Positions 63,287-64,000 of a DNA stretch of 64,000 nt are shown here, piece by piece. The stretch spans positions 186,001 to 250,000 of the forward strand of contig CAMDAC010000001.1 of NCBI GenBank assembly GCA_945888325.1. Reading direction: 5' to 3'. This DNA is from Candidatus Sulfopaludibacter sp. SbA3. GTDB taxonomy: Bacteria > Pseudomonadota > Alphaproteobacteria > Caulobacterales > Hyphomonadaceae. Positions within the stretch are counted from its first letter, which is position 1. Each line of letters begins with the position of its first letter. The notes under the pieces were generated by a model. The model was not told where the DNA came from. It ran no database searches and was given only the letters and a program-made list of their open reading frames with translations. The translations under genes and the position numbers were made by a program.

Positions 63287-63313
63287 CCGCCCGGCACTTG
63301 GGGTGCCGGGCGG
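63287..63313 (-). promoter_or_regulatory. strong stem-loop upstream of trcR
   Basis: Perfect 11-bp stem CCGCCCGGCAC / GTGCCGGGCGG (63287-63297, 63303-63313) with a 5-nt loop. On the minus strand it lies 37 bp before the trcR start and after the end of the hypothetical gene. No T-run follows, so it is either a weak terminator or a leader structure. Confidence 0.5.
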
Positions 63314-63382
63314 TTGGGGTCCAGGACGACTGGATACCTTGCGGCGCGCTATACGCCAGAACCAGCCTGCTGGAAAGGCCCA

Positions 63383-64000
63383 CTACTCTCTGGGGGAAAT
63401 CACGCCCGGGTCATAATGGTAGATCGCGCACATTGAGGTGCTGTCTGCCGGTGGCCAAGGGCCATCACGGAACAGTGCCAATGTGAGGAAGTCCGCGTCC
63501 GGGCCCATCCGCTGCCCCGTGAGGATGACGTATCGGGGCGTCTGACACGCAGGATCTTCGTCGAATTCGAGAAGTTTCCTGTTGGGCTCGATCACCTCGA
63601 AGACGAAAACCAGCGTCCCCGCGTCCTCGGTTGCCTCGGCCAGATAAGCCGCCATGCCGATGGGCCGCCCCAGGATGTGGGACCAGTCGATCCTGCCGAT
63701 CGCATTGACACCGCCATCGGGAACGATCCGCAGGTCCACGGTCAGCCCATTTTCGCCCCGCATGCGGAGGGGATGGGTCGGCGAGTCCCAATCGTCGGGC
63801 ATGGGCAGGGCGGAAAAGGTGAGCGCGCCGGTGAAGGATTGGCCCGGTCTTTCGCCATATTCGAACGTGGTCGTCTCGCCGTTGATGCTGAGCGGCGGCG
63901 GATAGGTCATCACCTCGTAGTGGCAGCAGTACATCCCCTGCTCGCTGAAGTACCTTCCGAGGTCAGCTTCGGCTTCTTCTTCCTCGATCAAGTCTTCCGG
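63383..64000 (-). CDS. hypothetical protein, 5' end probably outside the window
   Basis: The frame is open from the window edge to the stop at 63383; a TTG at 63991 exists but may not be the start. At least 203 residues are encoded. The sequence is rich in aspartate and glutamate with no membrane segment, and includes YGERPGQSFTGALTF, GMAAYLAEATEDAGTLVFVF and DFLTLALFRDGPWPP. I recognise no family. It is on the same strand as trcR, 132 bp upstream of it. Confidence 0.55.
   Translation of the reverse strand, partial: PEDLIEEEEAEADLGRYFSEQGMYCCHYEVMTYPPPLSINGETTTFEYGERPGQSFTGALTFSALPMPDDWDSPTHPLRMRGENGLTVDLRIVPDGGVNAIGRIDWSHILGRPIGMAAYLAEATEDAGTLVFVFEVIEPNRKLLEFDEDPACQTPRYVILTGQRMGPDADFLTLALFRDGPWPPADSTSMCAIYHYDPGVISPRE

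Overview
The window looks like a chromosomal segment close to the replication origin of an alphaproteobacterium of the Caulobacterales/Maricaulales type, most likely a Hyphomonas-like member of the Hyphomonadaceae. This rests on gene order and family content, not on a database search. The clues are high G+C by eye, the order parB-parA-rsmG-mnmG-mnmE-rho-hemJ-hemH-hemE-(origin)-ppsR-maf-aroE-coaE-dnaQ / secB / timA-mltA-smr, perfect parS sites, CtrA-type TTAA-N7-TTAA boxes, a cluster of GANTC (CcrM) sites, and proteins typical of this group (NtrZ, TrcR/DUF1013, DUF3576, MarR with a lysine-rich tail).

Layout. 1-3.1 kb: 5' end of aconitase (acnA), divergent from a cytochrome c maturation operon ccmABCDG. 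3.1-9.1 kb: accessory stretch with a MarR regulator, a Nudix hydrolase, septation protein A, an EamA permease, a tiny membrane peptide plus a membrane protein, and a D-aminoacylase-like amidohydrolase. 9.1-13 kb: a 0.5-kb gap without a gene, then the leftward genes dapF, mtaB and ftsY. 13-16.3 kb: a leftward group with a mesaconyl-CoA-hydratase-like double-hotdog protein, an ArsC/Spx-like protein and a CitE/malyl-CoA-lyase-like protein. 16.3-26.5 kb: small transport and hydrolase genes, a RarD permease, a secreted amidohydrolase, a TonB receptor divergent from a TPR-sulfotransferase, and an aldo/keto reductase. 26.5-30.7 kb: ftsK and the ammonium transporter amt. 30.9-39.6 kb: a UbiH-like monooxygenase, a leftward DUF971-Trm112-LON-YbbN group, lolA, xth, a response regulator, an L,D-transpeptidase with an apparent CTG start, yggS, a thiE-like gene and a DinB-like gene. 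39.5-46 kb: ntrZ, a porin-like gene, then DUF3576-leuS-lptE-holA. 46-64 kb: the origin-proximal block.

How the parts work together. ParA/ParB with parS sites about 7 kb from the predicted origin form the chromosome segregation system. Two of these sites lie inside coding sequence (rsmG and mnmG). hemJHE run away from the origin on one side. ppsR-maf-aroE-coaE-dnaQ run away on the other side with stop/start overlaps, so they probably form one translationally coupled operon. The hemE-ppsR gap (55615-55958) carries a perfect CtrA box, seven GANTC sites in 186 bp, degenerate DnaA-box cores and several exact inverted and direct repeats. It is the best candidate for oriC and the most important element here. 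A second exact CtrA box sits on the mnmG start codon, a near-consensus one lies upstream of ntrZ, and a perfect DnaA box lies just upstream of timA.

No rRNA, tRNA, CRISPR array, insertion sequence or prophage was seen. No wholly new multi-gene system stands out. The best candidates for something undescribed are the TonB receptor/TPR-sulfotransferase pair, the 24-residue membrane peptide with its neighbour, the structured 9.1-9.6 kb gap, and the cell-cycle sites embedded in the mnmG region.
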